Shown: positions 1-8,105, counted from the stretch's first letter. The stretch: 64,000 nt of DNA from Micromonospora kangleipakensis (GCF_004217615.1 NZ_SHLD01000001.1:248001-312000); one strand, 5' to 3'. Numbers and translations are program-made. Notes: a model not told the origin generated them from the letters alone.

Positions 1-271
1 CGCCGAGGGCGAGCGCCGCTCCACCGCCGGCATCGTCATCCCGGCCACCGCCGCCGTGGGCAAGCGCCTGGCCTGGGCCACCGCGGTGGGGGTGGGTCCG
101 CACGTGCGCTCGATCGTCGCCGGCGACCGGGTGCTCTTCGACCCCGACGAACGGTCCGAGGTCGAGCTGCACGGTCGCGGATACGTCCTGCTCCGCGAGC
201 GCGACGTGCACGCCGTCGCCGCCGAACGGGTGGAGCACGAGCCCACCGGCTCGACCGGCCTCTACCTGTAG
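1..271 (+). CDS. GroES-like co-chaperonin family protein (5' end outside window)
   Basis: Only the last ~89 residues are present; the reading frame is already open at base 2. The peptide carries a Cpn10-type beta-barrel pattern: STAGIVIPATAA, then KRLAWATAVGVG, then a GDRVLFDP loop and a VLLRERDVHAVAA C-terminal strand. That is the layout of the GroES family, but the sequence resembles the divergent GroES-like proteins of actinobacteria, where the gene is not in the groESL operon, more than canonical groES. The groEL of this window lies 14 kb away on the other strand, so the two are not co-transcribed. It might act as a co-chaperonin or merely share the fold. A short hairpin follows the stop codon. 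Confidence 0.8.
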   Translation, partial: AEGERRSTAGIVIPATAAVGKRLAWATAVGVGPHVRSIVAGDRVLFDPDERSEVELHGRGYVLLRERDVHAVAAERVEHEPTGSTGLYL

Positions 272-297
272 CCCCTCCCCCACCCCGGGCGTCGTTT

Positions 298-324
298 GCC
301 TTGCTTCCCGACGGGAAGCCAGGC
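298..324. terminator. Small hairpin between the GroES-like gene and the tiny membrane protein gene
   Basis: GCTTCCC (303-309), loop GAC, GGGAAGC (313-319), extended by GCCT/AGGC across one mismatch. It lies 27 bases after the GroES-like stop and 26 bases before the next start, with no clear U-tract. It could be a weak terminator or part of the leader of the small gene. Confidence 0.4.
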
Positions 325-349
325 ACCTCCAGCGCCCTGGGGAGGGACG

Positions 350-517
350 ATGCCGGTATTCCTGAAGAAGCTGCTGTTCTGGGGCTTCGTCGCCTTCCTG
401 ATCTACTTCATGGCGTTCCGGCCGGACGGCGCGGCACAGATGTTCAAGGGGATCGGGGCGGCGCTGATGGCCATCTTCCAGGGCCTCGGCGACTTCATGA
501 CCGGCCTGATGACCTGA
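350..517 (+). CDS. Tiny membrane protein (55 aa), unknown function
   Basis: Encodes 55 residues with one or two hydrophobic stretches (LLFWGFVAFLIYFMAF near the N-terminus and an amphipathic second half with GIGAALMAIFQGLG). A Shine-Dalgarno GGAGGGACG sits directly before the ATG at 350, which is why this start is preferred over the upstream in-frame TTG at 296. No domain was recognised. The protein is short, positively charged at its N-terminus (KK) and probably membrane-embedded. It stands alone between the GroES-like gene and the 62-bp repeat array. Coding potential is supported by the RBS and hydrophobic composition only, so expression is inferred. Confidence 0.65.
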   Translation: MPVFLKKLLFWGFVAFLIYFMAFRPDGAAQMFKGIGAALMAIFQGLGDFMTGLMT

Positions 518-550
518 CCCGCGCCGCCACCACCGGCGGCCGGAAGCGGG

Positions 551-1263
551 TCAGGCGCCGGGGGCCAGGGCGCGGCAGGTCAGCTCGGCGCCGGACCAGC
601 CGGACGGCCGATCAGGTTCCCGGGGGCCAGGGCGCGGCAGGTCAGCTCGGCGCCGGACCAGCCGGACGGCCGATCAGGTTCCCGGGGGCCAGGGCGCGGC
701 AGGTCAGCTCGGCGCCGGACCAGCCGGACGGCCGATCAGGTTCCCGGGGGCCAGGGCGCGGCAGGTCAGCTCGGCGCCGGACCAGCCGGACGGCCGATCA
801 GGTTCCCGGGGGCCAGGGCGCGGCAGGTCAGCTCGGCGCCGGACCAGCCGGACGGCCGATCAGGTTCCCGGGGGCCAGGGCGCGGCAGGTCAGCTCGGCG
901 CCGGACCAGCCGGACGGCCGATCAGGTTCCCGGGGGCCAGGGCGCGGCAGGTCAGCTCGGCGCCGGACCAGCCGGACGGCCGATCAGGTTCCCGGGGGCC
1001 AGGGCGCGGCAGGTCAGCTCGGCGCCGGACCAGCCGGACGGCCGATCAGGTTCCCGGGGGCCAGGGCGCGGCAGGTCAGCTCGGCGCCGGACCAGCCGGA
1101 CGGCCGATCAGGTTCCCGGGGGCCAGGGCGCGGCAGGTCAGCTCGGCGCCGGACCAGCCGGACGGCCGATCAGGTTCCCGGGGGCCAGGGCGCGGCAGGT
1201 CAGCTCGGCGCCGGACCAGCCGGACGGCCGATCAGGTTCCCGGGGGCCAGGGCGCGGCAGGTC
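551..1263. repeat. Tandem array of a 62-bp unit, 11 full copies plus a partial twelfth
   Basis: The unit starts GGGGGCCAGGGCGCGGCAGG and ends GATCAGGTTCCC. The GGGGGCC landmark recurs every 62 bases exactly (CC at 565, 627, 689, 751 and so on to 1247). By eye the copies are identical, which points to recent expansion by slippage or unequal exchange, or to active homogenisation. Since 62 is not a multiple of three, any ORF through the array cycles through three frames; the long plus-strand ORF here is a by-product. The right-hand copy contains the stop codon and last codons of the PrsW-type gene on the minus strand, so the array apparently grew out of that gene's 3' end. The unit contains the palindrome CGGCGCCG. 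The rest of 518-1231 holds no gene that I can support. Confidence 0.95.
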
Positions 1264-2668
1264 GGGGGCCGTACCAGCCGGGCGGGCCGTAGGCGGCCGG
1301 ATAGGCCGGGGGCGGCGGCGGGGCCAGCACCACCGGGATCGGCACCACCGGCTCGTCCGGGGCCGGCACCGCCCGCTGCGACCCGTCCGGGAAGCGCAGG
1401 TGGTAGCGCTGACCGTCCCAGACCCCCACCGGCGCCTGCGGGTCCCGCCCCACGAAGAACGACCGGTACGCCGCGATCGCCTCCAGCAGCTCCCGTTCCT
1501 CCCGGGCCGTCCGGTCCCGCTCGGCCGGCTTGCGGTCCAGCCCCCGGCGCATCCCGTCGCGCAGCAGCGCCAGCCGGGTCGCCGCGAACTGGTAGCCGCG
1601 CATCGCCTTCACCCCGCCGTCGCCGGCGATCCGGCGGGCCCAGGTGCGGGCCGCGTGCCGCCGACCCAGGCTGCCCAGCGCCGCCACCTCGGGCGGGGTG
1701 AGCCAGCCGGCCCGTACGTAGTCCGGCAGGGTCCGCTCGGTGAGCCGCCCCTCCCAGGCCCGCAGCCAGATCGCCAGCCCCACCATGCCGAAGAAGATCG
1801 GCACCATCACGCCGATGTAGCCGTACAGGGCGATCAGCGGCTGGCCGGTCGCCGCGGCCAGCGAGGGCAGCAGGTTCCAGGTGCCGTGCAGCATCATCGC
1901 CAGCAGCAGGCCGGCGATCGGGGCGAGCACCCGGACCCGCCGGTCGGCGGTCCGCGCGGCGATGCCCAGCCCCACCCCGGTCATCGAGGTGAAGAGCGGG
2001 TGGGCGAAGCCGAAGATCAGGATCCGGACGATGAAGATGGCGATCACCTGGCGGGCGCCGGTCGCCGGACCGTACTCCTCGACGCCGGTGCGGTAGCCGT
2101 AGCCGCCCAGGTAGAGGATGTTCTCCACCATGGCGAAGCCGATTGCGGAGAGCCCGCAGTAGACCAGGCCGTCGGTGACCCCGGACCACTCCCGGCGCCG
2201 GAAGACCAGCAACAGGATCGGTCCGAGCGCCTTGGTCAGCTCCTCGATGAACGGGGCGACCAGCACGGCGGTGAGCGCCGTGGGCAGCCCCCAGTGCTTG
2301 AACAGCCCGGCGAACGTCTCGTTGACCAGCAGGGAGATGGCGGTGGAGACGAACGCGCCCCAGGCGAAGCAGAAGATCAGGTACTTCAGCGGCTCCGGTT
2401 CGTAGCGGTCCAGCCAGAGGAAGCAGGAGACCAGCACCGGCACCGGCAGGACCGCCGCGATCACGCCGACCAGCAGCGCCTGGGCGCCCAGGCTCTCGCC
2501 GAGGGTGAAGACCATGAAGACCGCCCCGGCGGCGATCAGCAGAACGACCCCGGCGAGGACCAGGAGCCGCCCCCAGCCGAGCCGCCGCAGCGGCATCCGG
2601 GGGGTCGCCGAGGGCGGGGCGGCGGGCGCGATCGGCGGCGGGGGTCCGCCGGGCGGGGTGTCGGCCAT
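1232..2668 (-). CDS. PrsW family intramembrane metalloprotease
   Basis: 478 residues from the ATG at 2668. After a proline-rich cytoplasmic N-terminus (about residues 1-25) comes a polytopic core of about eight hydrophobic segments. The PrsW signatures are visible: EELTK (E142, E143) in one membrane segment, MVENILYLGGY in the next, then FAHPLFTSMTG and MLHGTWN, which supply the acidic and histidine residues expected to bind zinc. The family (CPBP/PrsW, glutamic-type membrane proteases) cleaves membrane-bound substrates such as anti-sigma factors; the substrate here is unknown. The C-terminal ~170 residues form a soluble basic and proline-rich tail. Its last ~16 codons lie in the rightmost unit of the 62-bp repeat, so the terminus may be recently altered. 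Monocistronic; divergent from the riboswitch-controlled gene to its right. Confidence 0.9.
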   Translation of the reverse strand: MADTPPGGPPPPIAPAAPPSATPRMPLRRLGWGRLLVLAGVVLLIAAGAVFMVFTLGESLGAQALLVGVIAAVLPVPVLVSCFLWLDRYEPEPLKYLIFCFAWGAFVSTAISLLVNETFAGLFKHWGLPTALTAVLVAPFIEELTKALGPILLLVFRRREWSGVTDGLVYCGLSAIGFAMVENILYLGGYGYRTGVEEYGPATGARQVIAIFIVRILIFGFAHPLFTSMTGVGLGIAARTADRRVRVLAPIAGLLLAMMLHGTWNLLPSLAAATGQPLIALYGYIGVMVPIFFGMVGLAIWLRAWEGRLTERTLPDYVRAGWLTPPEVAALGSLGRRHAARTWARRIAGDGGVKAMRGYQFAATRLALLRDGMRRGLDRKPAERDRTAREERELLEAIAAYRSFFVGRDPQAPVGVWDGQRYHLRFPDGSQRAVPAPDEPVVPIPVVLAPPPPPAYPAAYGPPGWYGPRPAAPWPPGT

Positions 2669-2731
2669 GCGGTCAGCGTAGTCACCCGCGCCCCTCTGGT
2701 CCGGCCGCATTCCGGCCGCTATGCTGCCGGG

Positions 2732-2860
2732 CAGGTCACGAGCGCCAGCGTGAAGCCCCGGCTTGCTGGCCGGCAACCCTCGTCGAGTTCGCGGTGGGGT
2801 GCCCCGGGTGATGACCGGGCCCAGCCCGAACGGCGTGCTGGGCAAGCGCGGACCCCGTCC
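2732..2860 (+). ncRNA. SAM-IV riboswitch
   Basis: The leader of the following gene carries the SAM-binding core shared by the SAM-I/SAM-IV clan in its actinobacterial SAM-IV form: GGTCACGAGCGCCAGCG as the 5' arm, AAGCCCCGGCTTGCTGG, CCGGCAACCCTC, then GGTGCCCCGGGTGATGACC, which closes P1 with the 5' GGTCAC. A 3' segment (GCGTGCTGGGCAAGCGC) fits the extra SAM-IV pseudoknot helix. Sixteen bases further, GGGGTC-CCTG-GACCCC (2876-2891) abuts the Shine-Dalgarno GGAGG (2892-2896). SAM binding would therefore most simply lower translation initiation. Boundaries are approximate. Confidence 0.88.
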
Positions 2861-2875
2861 CGGTGCCCACACCCC

Positions 2876-2891
2876 GGGGTCCCTGGACCCC
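2876..2891 (+). promoter_or_regulatory. Expression-platform hairpin touching the Shine-Dalgarno
   Basis: GGGGTC, loop CCTG, GACCCC forms a 6-bp GC-rich stem whose last base directly precedes the GGAGG of the downstream gene. The stem itself does not include the SD, so it may act by stacking on or competing with a longer SD-masking helix. No U-tract follows, so translational control is more likely than termination. Confidence 0.45.
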
Positions 2892-2903
2892 GGAGGTTCC
2901 GGC

Positions 2904-4229
2904 ATGACCGTCACCCTCGTCCCCGCACTGCCCGCGCTGCCGGCGCTGCCGGACCGGCCGGCCACCGCCGACCCGCTCGGCGTGCTCGGCGTACCGGGGC
3001 AGATCAACCTCGATTACGCGGCCAGCGCCCCGTGCGCGCGGGCCGCGGCCGACGCGGTGGCCGAGCTGCTCCCCTGGTACGCGAGCGTGCACCGCGGCGC
3101 CGGCGCGCTGTCGCGACGCTGCACGCTGGCCTACGAGCGGGCCCGGCAGACGGTCGGCGACTTCCTCGGCGCCCGCGCCGACGACCACGTGATCTTCACC
3201 CGGAACACCACCGACGCGGTCAACCTGCTGGCCCGGGCGCTGCCCGCCGGCACCACCGTGGTCACCTTCGCCGGGGAGCACCACGCCAACCTGCTGCCCT
3301 GGCCGCGCGGCTCGGTCCGGCTGCCGGTGCCGGAGAGCCCCGCCGGGGCGGTCCGGGCGCTGGACGCCGCCCTCGGCGAGCTGCGCCGGGTGGGCACGGG
3401 GAGCGAGCCGGCCCCCCGGTCGGGAGCGACGGTGGCCGGCGCGGCCCGGCCCGGCCCACCGGTGTTGGTGGCGGTGACCGCAGCGAGCAACGTGACCGGT
3501 GAGCGTTGGCCGGTGGCCGAGCTGGCCCGGGTCGCCCACCGGCACTCGGCCCGGATCCTGGTGGACGCCGCCCAGCTCGCCCCGCACGCGCCGGTCGACC
3601 TGGCCGCGCTGGACGTGGACTACCTGGCGCTCTCCGGCCACAAGCTGTACGCGCCGTTCGGCGCCGGGGTGCTCGTCGGGCGGTCGGACTGGCTGGACGC
3701 CGCCCCGCCGTACCTGGCCGGTGGCGGCGCCACCGGTCACGTCGGCGCGGCCACCCACGACGTGCGGTGGACCACCGGCCCGGCCCGGCACGAGGCCGGC
3801 ACCCCCAACCTGCTCGGCGCGGTCGCCCTCGCCGCGGTCTGCGCCGCGCTCGCCGGGGCCGACCGGGAGGCGCTGCACGCCCGGGAGCAGCGGCTGCTGG
3901 CCCGGCTGCGGACCGGGCTCGCCGCCCTGCCGCACGTCGTGGAGCTGCGCACCTTCGCACCCGACGCGCCCCGGGTGGGCATCGTCTCCTTCGTGGTGGC
4001 CGGGCGGGACTCCGCCGAGGTCGCCGCCCACCTGGCCACCGCGCACCAGATCGGCGTCCGGGACGGGCTCTTCTGCGCCCACCCGCTGGCCCGACGGCTG
4101 CTCGCCGAGGCGGCCGCGCGCAGCGGCCGGCGGGACCTGCCGCCCACCGCGCTGCGGGCCAGCATCGGCCTCGGCAGCACCGTGGCGGAGGTGGACCGGC
4201 TGGTCGCCGCCCTGGCCGCGCTGGGCTGA
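2904..4229 (+). CDS. Class V aminotransferase, cysteine desulfurase-like
   Basis: 441 residues from ATG 2904 (GGAGG, 7-nt spacer). A fold-type I PLP enzyme of the NifS/SufS/Csd class: NLDYAASAP near the N-terminus, a RNTTDAVNLLARAL helix, GEHHANLLPW (His that stacks on PLP), VDAAQLAPH (Asp-x-x-Gln) and the PLP lysine in SGHKLYAPFG (K247). No NifU/SufU neighbour is seen. Control by a SAM-IV riboswitch places it in sulfur amino-acid metabolism rather than general Fe-S assembly: either a desulfurase/selenocysteine-lyase-like enzyme, or an enzyme releasing or moving sulfur in cysteine/methionine metabolism. The exact substrate cannot be read from sequence. Several residues longer than SufS, with an inserted arginine-glycine loop around residues 165-190. 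Confidence 0.85.
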   Translation: MTVTLVPALPALPALPDRPATADPLGVLGVPGQINLDYAASAPCARAAADAVAELLPWYASVHRGAGALSRRCTLAYERARQTVGDFLGARADDHVIFTRNTTDAVNLLARALPAGTTVVTFAGEHHANLLPWPRGSVRLPVPESPAGAVRALDAALGELRRVGTGSEPAPRSGATVAGAARPGPPVLVAVTAASNVTGERWPVAELARVAHRHSARILVDAAQLAPHAPVDLAALDVDYLALSGHKLYAPFGAGVLVGRSDWLDAAPPYLAGGGATGHVGAATHDVRWTTGPARHEAGTPNLLGAVALAAVCAALAGADREALHAREQRLLARLRTGLAALPHVVELRTFAPDAPRVGIVSFVVAGRDSAEVAAHLATAHQIGVRDGLFCAHPLARRLLAEAAARSGRRDLPPTALRASIGLGSTVAEVDRLVAALAALG

Positions 4230-4235
4230 GCGGGA

Positions 4236-5525
4236 TCACCCGAGCGGGGGCGCCGTCGGCGGCTTCGGCGCGGCGCCCTCCTCGGGCTGGCCGGCCGGCG
4301 GCTGTTCCTTCTCGCCGCCGAACGACTGCCGGACGAGCCGGTTCGCCTCGTCCTGCTCGATGCCGGAGGCGACCATCAGGTCGCTGGCGGTGGTACGCAC
4401 CTGGGCGATCACCACGCTGCCGGAGAAGCCCACCCCCTGCGTGTACGCCCGGCCGGCCTCGCTCACCGCGCGCAGCGAGCACTCGCGGGCCTTCTCCGGC
4501 TCCTCGCCGACGGCGAACTCGTGCCGGAGCATGCGGACCGACTCGGCCAGGTGGGCGACGGCGTCCGGCATCGGCTCCGGGATCGGCTCCTCGTCCTCGA
4601 TCATGGTGACGGAGCGGCGGATCAGGGTGCCGCTGTTGCGCATCGCCCGGTCGATCGGGTCCGCCGCCTCGGCGTAGTGGGTCAGCTCGTCGCGCCGGTG
4701 CCAGCGGACCGGGGAGAGCGTGGCGGTCTCCTTCGCCCCCTCGATCGCCTCGGTGAACGTCGCCAGCTCATCCTTGTTCTCCCGGAGCCGGTCCAGGGCG
4801 CGCTGGACGCTCTGCCGATCCCGGTTGCGCAACGCCTCCGCGGTGACGTCGAGCTGCCCGGCGAGCAGGTCCAGCGCCGGCCGGGCGGCCCGGTTGATCA
4901 CCCGGAGCGGGTTGAGCGGCAGCAGGATCGCGGTCACCACCAGCGCGATGCCACCGCCGATGAACGCGTCGACGAAGCGCGGTATCTCCAGGTTCTGGGT
5001 GGACGGGCTGAGCGTCACGATCAGCACCGCGGTGGCGGCCGCCTGGATCACGACGGCCACGCTCGCGCCGAAGAAGATGGTAAGCAGGATCGCGGCCGTC
5101 ACCACCAGCCCCAGCTGCCAACCGCCGGCGCCGAGCAGATAGATCAGGAAGTCGCCGAGGGCCACGCCGACCGCCACCCCGATGATCAGCTCCACGGTCC
5201 GGCGCAGCCGCTGGCCCACCGACGCGGCCAGCGTGCCCACCGCCGAGATCGGCGCGAAGACCGGCTGCGGGTTGCCCAGGAACTGGTGGGAGATGATCCA
5301 GGCCAGCGCGGCGGCCAGCCCGGCCTGGACGGCCAGGCCCAATGCCATCCGGACCCGGTGCAGCCGGTCGTGCAGGGTGGCCTTCCCCCGGTGGCGCAGC
5401 TGGTCCATCGCCTCGGCGATCCGCGCCGCGTCGACGTCCACCATCCCGTTCTTAAAGGAGGTGCGACGCACGAACGACGGTCGTCGGTCCCGGGCCACGG
5501 CCATGGCGGGGACTACCCGCGTCAC
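4236..5525 (-). CDS. FUSC / aromatic acid exporter family membrane protein
   Basis: 429 residues if the GTG at 5525 is used (GAGG nine bases upstream); ATGs at 5504 and 5444 are alternatives. The N-terminal half has about six membrane helices (for example ALGLAVQAGLAAALAWII, LIIGVAVGVALGDFLIYLL and GGGIALVVTAILLPLNPL) with the FUSC hallmark QPVFAPISAVGTLAASVGQR. The C-terminal ~220 residues are soluble, helical and charged, ending in a proline-rich tail. The family includes fusaric-acid-resistance-type and aromatic carboxylic acid exporters, usually as dimers of a 6-TM unit. The substrate here is unknown. Its stop lies 7 bases from that of the convergent aminotransferase gene; at the other end it is divergent from the HD gene with a very short or overlapping start region. 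Confidence 0.85.
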   Translation of the reverse strand: MTRVVPAMAVARDRRPSFVRRTSFKNGMVDVDAARIAEAMDQLRHRGKATLHDRLHRVRMALGLAVQAGLAAALAWIISHQFLGNPQPVFAPISAVGTLAASVGQRLRRTVELIIGVAVGVALGDFLIYLLGAGGWQLGLVVTAAILLTIFFGASVAVVIQAAATAVLIVTLSPSTQNLEIPRFVDAFIGGGIALVVTAILLPLNPLRVINRAARPALDLLAGQLDVTAEALRNRDRQSVQRALDRLRENKDELATFTEAIEGAKETATLSPVRWHRRDELTHYAEAADPIDRAMRNSGTLIRRSVTMIEDEEPIPEPMPDAVAHLAESVRMLRHEFAVGEEPEKARECSLRAVSEAGRAYTQGVGFSGSVVIAQVRTTASDLMVASGIEQDEANRLVRQSFGGEKEQPPAGQPEEGAAPKPPTAPPLG

Positions 5526-5562
5526 ACCCGGTGAATCCTCGCTGTGGGGCAGACTGCACCGG

Positions 5563-6201
5563 GTGGGAGAGCTGATCGAGCGGTGGCGGGACGCCGCCCG
5601 GGGCGCCGGGGCGACCGATCCGGCCGGGGTGGAGCAGGCCGGGGAGCGGCTGCTGGCCGGCTGGCGGGAGCCGCACCGGCACTACCACACCCTGGACCAC
5701 CTGACCGCGGTGCTCGACGTGGTCGACGGCCACGCGGCCGCCGCCCGTCGTCCCGACCTGGTCCGGCTGGCCGCCTGGTGCCACGACGCGGTCTACGACC
5801 CGCGGGCCGGCGGCGACGCCAACGAACGGGCCAGCGCGGCCCTCGCGGGCGCGCTGCTCGCCGACGCCGGGCTGCCGGCCGAGGCGGTGGCCGAGGTCCG
5901 CCGGCTGGTGCTGCTCACCGCCGGGCACGCGGTGGCCGGCGACGACCCGGACGGGGCCCTGCTCTGCGACGCCGACCTGGCGGTCCTGGCCAGCCCACCA
6001 CCGGTGTACGACCGCTATGCCGCCGCCGTCCGCCGCGAGTACGCCCACGTCCCCGACCCGGACTTCCGCGCCGCCCGCGCGAGGATCCTGGAGTCCCTCC
6101 TGGCCCTCCCCGCCCTCTACCGCCTCCCCACCCCCCGCGCCCGTTGGGAGACCCCCGCCCGCACCAACCTCACCCGCGAACTGACCACCCTCCGCCCCTG
6201 A
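5563..6201 (+). CDS. HD-superfamily metal-dependent phosphohydrolase (COG4339 type)
   Basis: 212 residues from GTG 5563. Shows EPHRHYHTLDHL near residue 37, the HD pair in WCHDAVYDPRAGGDANERAS, and LLCDADLAVLASPP, which together give the His/Asp metal ligands of the predicted HD phosphohydrolase family (usual length 200-215). Members are assumed to hydrolyse nucleotide or phosphate-ester substrates, but no physiological substrate is established. An in-frame ATG at 5503 would add 20 residues and overlap the divergent FUSC gene; GTG 5563 fits the family N-terminus better, though its Shine-Dalgarno is weak. The C-terminus runs into a C-rich stretch and then a large palindrome. Confidence 0.85.
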   Translation: MGELIERWRDAARGAGATDPAGVEQAGERLLAGWREPHRHYHTLDHLTAVLDVVDGHAAAARRPDLVRLAAWCHDAVYDPRAGGDANERASAALAGALLADAGLPAEAVAEVRRLVLLTAGHAVAGDDPDGALLCDADLAVLASPPPVYDRYAAAVRREYAHVPDPDFRAARARILESLLALPALYRLPTPRARWETPARTNLTRELTTLRP

Positions 6202-6223
6202 CCCCCACCCCGCCCCCACCCCG

Positions 6224-6295
6224 GCGATCTTGCGGTTGGCGCCCGGGCGAAACGGACGGATCAGCCCAGATCCGGGGCCCGAAGTGCAAGATCGC
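6224..6295. repeat. REP-like palindromic element between convergent genes
   Basis: Outer arms GCGATCTTGC (6224-6233) and GCAAGATCGC (6286-6295) are perfect reverse complements. Inside is a second hairpin, CGGATC-AGCCCA-GATCCG (6257-6274). Elements with GCGATCTTGC termini are, from memory, common intergenic palindromes in Micromonospora genomes. It lies between two convergent genes, where it could terminate transcription in both directions, and its right arm also encodes the last codons of the DUF4031 gene. Confidence 0.7.
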
Positions 6296-6578
6296 GCAAG
6301 GGGTGGGGTGGGCGGGGGCGGGTGAGGTGTTTGGGGCGGCGGAGGCCGGCGTCGCGGAGGAGGCGGACCAGGTCGCGGCTGGGGACGACGTGGGCGCCGA
6401 GCCAGACCGCCATGGGGAAGCGCTCGGCGGGGATGTCGTAGTGGTCCCGGTCGAAGCCGCGGCGGGGCGCGCCGAGCGCCTCGGCGAAGGCGTGCAGCTC
6501 GGCGTAGGAGACGTCGCTGATCAGGTGCGACCAGAGCCGGCCGCGCCACGGCACGGTCGGCCGGTCCAGGTAGAGCAT
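6261..6578 (-). CDS. DUF4031 family protein
   Basis: 105 residues. The DUF4031 pattern is clear: MLYLDRPTVPWRGRLWSHLI, then ELHAFAEALGAPRRGFD and HYDIPAERFPMAVWLGA. Members are small soluble proteins of about 80-100 residues with conserved Trp-Ser-His and His-Tyr-Asp motifs; their function is unknown, and the conserved His/Asp residues only suggest a metal site. The C-terminal LRDLALRAPDLG is encoded by the right arm and inner part of the palindromic element, so this tail is probably not conserved. Monocistronic and divergent from the FAD oxidase gene 68 bases away. Confidence 0.85.
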   Translation of the reverse strand: MLYLDRPTVPWRGRLWSHLISDVSYAELHAFAEALGAPRRGFDRDHYDIPAERFPMAVWLGAHVVPSRDLVRLLRDAGLRRPKHLTRPRPPHPLRDLALRAPDLG

Positions 6579-6646
6579 GGCGGCAAATCTAGCCCGCCGC
6601 GCCGGGCCGGTTGATGATCAGCTTCGGCCGACCTAGCCTTCCCGGC

Positions 6647-8047
6647 ATGGCCGGTACCCCCCTCCTCGACGACCTGCGGGCCGCGCTCGGCGACGCCGCC
6701 GTCCTGACCGACCCGGACCTGCTCCGGATGCACGAGCGGGACGAGGCCGACCTCTGCGCCGCCGGCACGCCGCTGGTGGTCACCCGGCCACGGGACACCG
6801 AGCAGGTGGTGGCGGTGGTCCGGGCGGCCGCCCGGCACGGCGTACCGGTGGTGCCGCAGGGGGCCCGGACCGGGCTGGCCGGCGCGGCGAACGCCGTCGA
6901 CGGCGCGGTGGTGCTCAGCACCGTCGCGATGGACCGGATCCTGGAGATCGACCCGGTGAGCCGGATCGCCGTGGTGCAGCCCGGCGTGGTCAACGCGGCG
7001 CTGGCCGGGGCGGTACGCGGGCACGGCCTCTGGTACCCGCCCGACCCCGGCTCCTGGGAGTCCTCCACCATCGGCGGCAACGTCGCCACCAACGCGGGCG
7101 GCATGTGCTGCGTGAAGTACGGGGTGACCACCGAGTACGTGCTCGGCCTGACCGTGGTGCTCGCCTCCGGCGAGGTGCTGCGCACCGGCCGGCGTACCGC
7201 CAAGGGGGTCGCCGGGTACGACCTGACCCGGCTCTTCGTCGGCTCCGAGGGCACCCTCGGGGTGATCACCGAGATCACCGTCTCGCTGCGGCCCGCCCCG
7301 GCGGAGTCGTTGACCCTGGTCGCGGTCTTCGGCTCGACCGCGGCCGCCGGGACGGCGGTCGCCGGGATCGCCGAGCGGGGGCTGAGCCCGAGCCTGCTGG
7401 AGCTGCTGGACCGGACCCACCTGACGGCCATCGAGGCGTACCGACCGATGGGGTTGCGCACCGACGCGCAGGCGCTGCTGCTGGCCGCCGTGGACACCGG
7501 GTCCCGGGCCGCCGCGGACCTGGCCCGGATCGCCGAGGTGTGCGAGGCGGCCGGCGCCGACGAGGTGTGGACGGCCACCGACGCGGTGGAGGCGGCGGCC
7601 CTGCTCCAGGCCCGCCGGCTGGCTCACCCGGCGATGGAGAAGTTCGCCGCGGACGCCTTCCCCGGCGGCAACGGCGGGCTGGTGATCGACGACGTGGCGG
7701 TGCCGCGCGGCGCGCTCGCGGCGCTGCTGGACGGGGTGGCCCGGATCGCCACCGAGTGCGCCGTGCCGATCGGCGTGGTCGGGCACGCCGGCGACGGCAA
7801 CATGCACCCGAACATCGTGGTCGACCGGGCCGACCCGGCCAGCGTCGAGCGCGGCCGGCGGGCCTTCGACGAGATCATGCGGCTGGGCCTGGAGCTCGGC
7901 GGCACCTGCACCGGGGAGCACGGCGTGGGGCTGCTCAAGCGGGACTGGCTGGCCCGGGAGATCGGCCCGGTCGGGATCCGGGTGCACCAGGCGATCAAGG
8001 CCGCGCTGGACCCGGCGGGCCTCTTCAACCCCGGCAAGGTGCTCTGA
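6647..8047 (+). CDS. FAD-binding oxidase, GlcD/D-lactate dehydrogenase-like
   Basis: 466 residues from ATG 6647. An N-terminal PCMH-type FAD domain contains PVVPQGARTGLAGAANAVDG and the adenine-binding run IGGNVATNAGG followed by KYGVTTEYVLGL; the C-terminal FAD-oxidase domain has VGHAGDGNMHPNIVVD and the terminal GGTCTGEHGVG, with a LFNPGKVL end. This is the GlcD/LldD2-like family that oxidises 2-hydroxy acids (glycolate, D-lactate, 2-hydroxyglutarate). No glcE or glcF neighbour is present, so it probably works alone and passes electrons to a quinone or carrier not identified here. An alternative in-frame start at 6611 would add 12 residues. Confidence 0.88.
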   Translation: MAGTPLLDDLRAALGDAAVLTDPDLLRMHERDEADLCAAGTPLVVTRPRDTEQVVAVVRAAARHGVPVVPQGARTGLAGAANAVDGAVVLSTVAMDRILEIDPVSRIAVVQPGVVNAALAGAVRGHGLWYPPDPGSWESSTIGGNVATNAGGMCCVKYGVTTEYVLGLTVVLASGEVLRTGRRTAKGVAGYDLTRLFVGSEGTLGVITEITVSLRPAPAESLTLVAVFGSTAAAGTAVAGIAERGLSPSLLELLDRTHLTAIEAYRPMGLRTDAQALLLAAVDTGSRAAADLARIAEVCEAAGADEVWTATDAVEAAALLQARRLAHPAMEKFAADAFPGGNGGLVIDDVAVPRGALAALLDGVARIATECAVPIGVVGHAGDGNMHPNIVVDRADPASVERGRRAFDEIMRLGLELGGTCTGEHGVGLLKRDWLAREIGPVGIRVHQAIKAALDPAGLFNPGKVL

Positions 8048-8105
8048 CCCGGCCCACCCCGCCGGACCGGGTGGACGGCCCGGTTTCGACCGATCCGGGG
8101 CGCGG

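Noticed and set aside
301..1701. 466-residue plus-strand ORF across the 62-bp repeats
   Set aside because: The apparent protein repeats simply follow the DNA repeat in three frames; it begins at a weak start, overlaps the tiny membrane gene and the PrsW-type gene, and has the Arg/Gly/Pro composition of shadow frames.
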